From an uncultured Microbacterium sp. (GTDB lineage: Bacteria > Actinomycetota > Actinomycetes > Actinomycetales > Microbacteriaceae), in the NCBI RefSeq assembly GCF_947632095.1, contig NZ_CANROA010000005.1, positions 20,737 through 84,736 on the forward strand: a stretch of 64,000 nucleotides of DNA, written 5' to 3'. Shown here piece by piece: positions 63,027-64,000 of this stretch. Positions within the stretch are counted from its first letter, which is position 1. The number at the start of each line of letters is the position of its first letter. Made by a program: the position numbers and the translations under genes. The notes beneath the pieces were generated by a model. That model saw only the letters and a list, made by a program, of their open reading frames with translations, did not search any database and was not told the DNA's origin.

Positions 63027-63911
63027 ATGCTCCCCCTTCCGGAGGCCGCGCCGGGCACGCCCACCGAGGCGGCTTTCGACCTTGTCTCGACGCTCATCGG
63101 CCCTCAGCCGACCCCGCACGCGTCGGACGCCCTCCTGAACCGCGTGCCCTCGCAGGAGAGCCTGGCCCGGGCGCGCGCGGCGCTCGCCCAGCTGCGGCGG
63201 CTCCCCTCATCCGAGGATCCCGCGCAGTGCTTCAGCATCCGCGCCGCGGAGCTCATCCTGCTCTCCGGCACGGCCGACCATGCCGCCGCGGCCGGGGCCG
63301 CCGATGCCCTGCGGGCACTCATCCCGGCGCTGCCCGTCGCGCAGCAGATGAACCGCATCGATGAGATCCGGCGCCTGCTCGGTCTCGCCATCGACGCCTA
63401 CATCAACGACTGCCGACTGGATGACGCCGAGGACGCGCTGGACGAGCGCGGCCCCGGCCCCGACGAGACCTCGGCTCGGCACGCACTCGGCACTCGAGCG
63501 TTCATCCTCGCGATGCGCGGCGATGAGGCCGGCGCTGAGGCCATTCTCGATGCGGCGCGCGCAGCATCCTCCGATGACACGATCCGGCCCCGTGAACACC
63601 TCGCCCGCGCAGCGGCTCTCCTCGACCGGGACTCCCCCGCGGAAACGGTGGAGATGCTGTGCGACTTCACCACGGCACATCCGGCATCCCTCGAATGGCC
63701 CTATGCGGCGCTGCTGGCGGCTCGGGCATTCACCGCGACCGATCCGGTCACCGGGATGGAGCACCTGCGACGTTTGATGCATGACAATCGCAACGTGCCG
63801 ATATCGGCCCGCCTGCGCAACCTGATGCGCGCGGCCCTCGCCGATCTCGCCCTCTCGGCGGATGACGTCCCCGCGGCGCAGCGGATGACGTCCCCGCGGC
63901 GCAGCGGATGA
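63027..63911 (+). CDS. TPR-like helical-repeat protein; C-terminus altered by a 23-bp duplication
   Basis: 294 aa, ATG 63027. Alpha-helical throughout, with Ala/Leu-rich paired helices such as CFSIRAAELILLSGTADHAA and TRAFILAMRGDEAGAEAILD, typical of TPR solenoids. At 63861-63906 a 23-bp unit is present twice, shifting the frame; the end as written is MTSPRRSG. With one copy it would read MIGDFRLFGHSVGVRRAG to about 63964. Partner or function unknown; it may work with the divergent Xre-like gene. Confidence 0.72.
   Translation: MLPLPEAAPGTPTEAAFDLVSTLIGPQPTPHASDALLNRVPSQESLARARAALAQLRRLPSSEDPAQCFSIRAAELILLSGTADHAAAAGAADALRALIPALPVAQQMNRIDEIRRLLGLAIDAYINDCRLDDAEDALDERGPGPDETSARHALGTRAFILAMRGDEAGAEAILDAARAASSDDTIRPREHLARAAALLDRDSPAETVEMLCDFTTAHPASLEWPYAALLAARAFTATDPVTGMEHLRRLMHDNRNVPISARLRNLMRAALADLALSADDVPAAQRMTSPRRSG
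63861..63906 (+). repeat. Exact tandem duplication of 23 bp
   Basis: GATGACGTCCCCGCGGCGCA plus GCG, twice in a row, followed by GATGATC. Not a multiple of three, so it changes the reading frame. Confidence 0.95.
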
Positions 63912-64000
63912 TCGGGGATTTCAGGCTCTTCGGACATTCGGTGGGGGTGAGGCGCGCCGGGTGATGGTCGGCGGGTAGGGGTCGAGGTCCCCGAGGATCA

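Overview
The window is high-GC actinobacterial chromosome, most like Microbacterium or a close Microbacteriaceae relative. The signs are GC-rich third positions, many GTG starts, 4-nt ATGA/GTGA gene overlaps, very frequent GGATGC/GCATCC words, a HemQ-type (coproporphyrin-dependent) haem pathway, and a HAIR heat-shock operator in front of clpB. No phage, transposase, rRNA, tRNA or CRISPR locus was seen, and this reads as ordinary chromosome with a few decayed spots. The assignment comes from sequence features only; no database was searched.

Layout. 0-3.7 kb: a 3-hydroxyisobutyryl-CoA hydrolase cut by the left edge, an ABC ATPase with a 430-residue acidic disordered tail, and a conserved unknown protein. 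3.8-13.7 kb: the haem locus. hemA points right; hemE-hemY-(three small membrane proteins)-hemQ-hemC-hemD-hemB-hemL point left. Together they run from glutamyl-tRNA to coproporphyrin and include the final coproheme decarboxylase, but ferrochelatase is absent. 13.8-20.9 kb: a lipoprotein, a VapBC-type toxin-antitoxin pair, a decayed HhH-GPD gene, a frameshifted SRPBCC gene, a serine hydrolase, glyS, a YdeI-like gene with an internal deletion, a HIT-like protein and a GNAT protein. 20.9-28.5 kb: a galactoside-type system made of a carbohydrate ABC importer, a GH35 beta-galactosidase and a LacI regulator, with one identical 14-bp operator in front of the importer and in the galactosidase/lacI gap. 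28.5-37.4 kb: MFS exporter plus MarR, a beta-lactamase-fold protein lacking its catalytic residues, M13 peptidase, meso-diaminopimelate dehydrogenase, MATE exporter, and a SpoU methyltransferase. 37.5-41.5 kb: a secreted trypsin-like protease with an LAXTG anchor, a DtxR/MntR regulator, a HAD phosphatase and a 52-residue membrane protein. 41.5-46.8 kb: a second sugar ABC operon (binding protein, two permeases, ROK kinase) with its own LacI regulator and a second shared 14-bp operator. 46.8-56.2 kb: pyrE, PEBP, xthA, VOC, a two-component system whose kinase is frameshifted, an FMN reductase, BenE, a Nat-type ABC exporter and a nitroreductase. 56.3-64 kb: RecQ fused to a phosphoribosyltransferase-like domain, ClpB without its N-domain, and a divergent Xre-like/helical-repeat pair.

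Themes. The two sugar operons share a design: a strong hairpin lies between the binding-protein gene and the first permease gene, which would let the binding protein be made in excess. Several reading frames are broken or altered at homopolymers (G6, G9, C7) or by short duplications. These may be assembly errors or real slippage and should be checked against raw reads. Many long antisense frames are GC-codon shadows and are not annotated.
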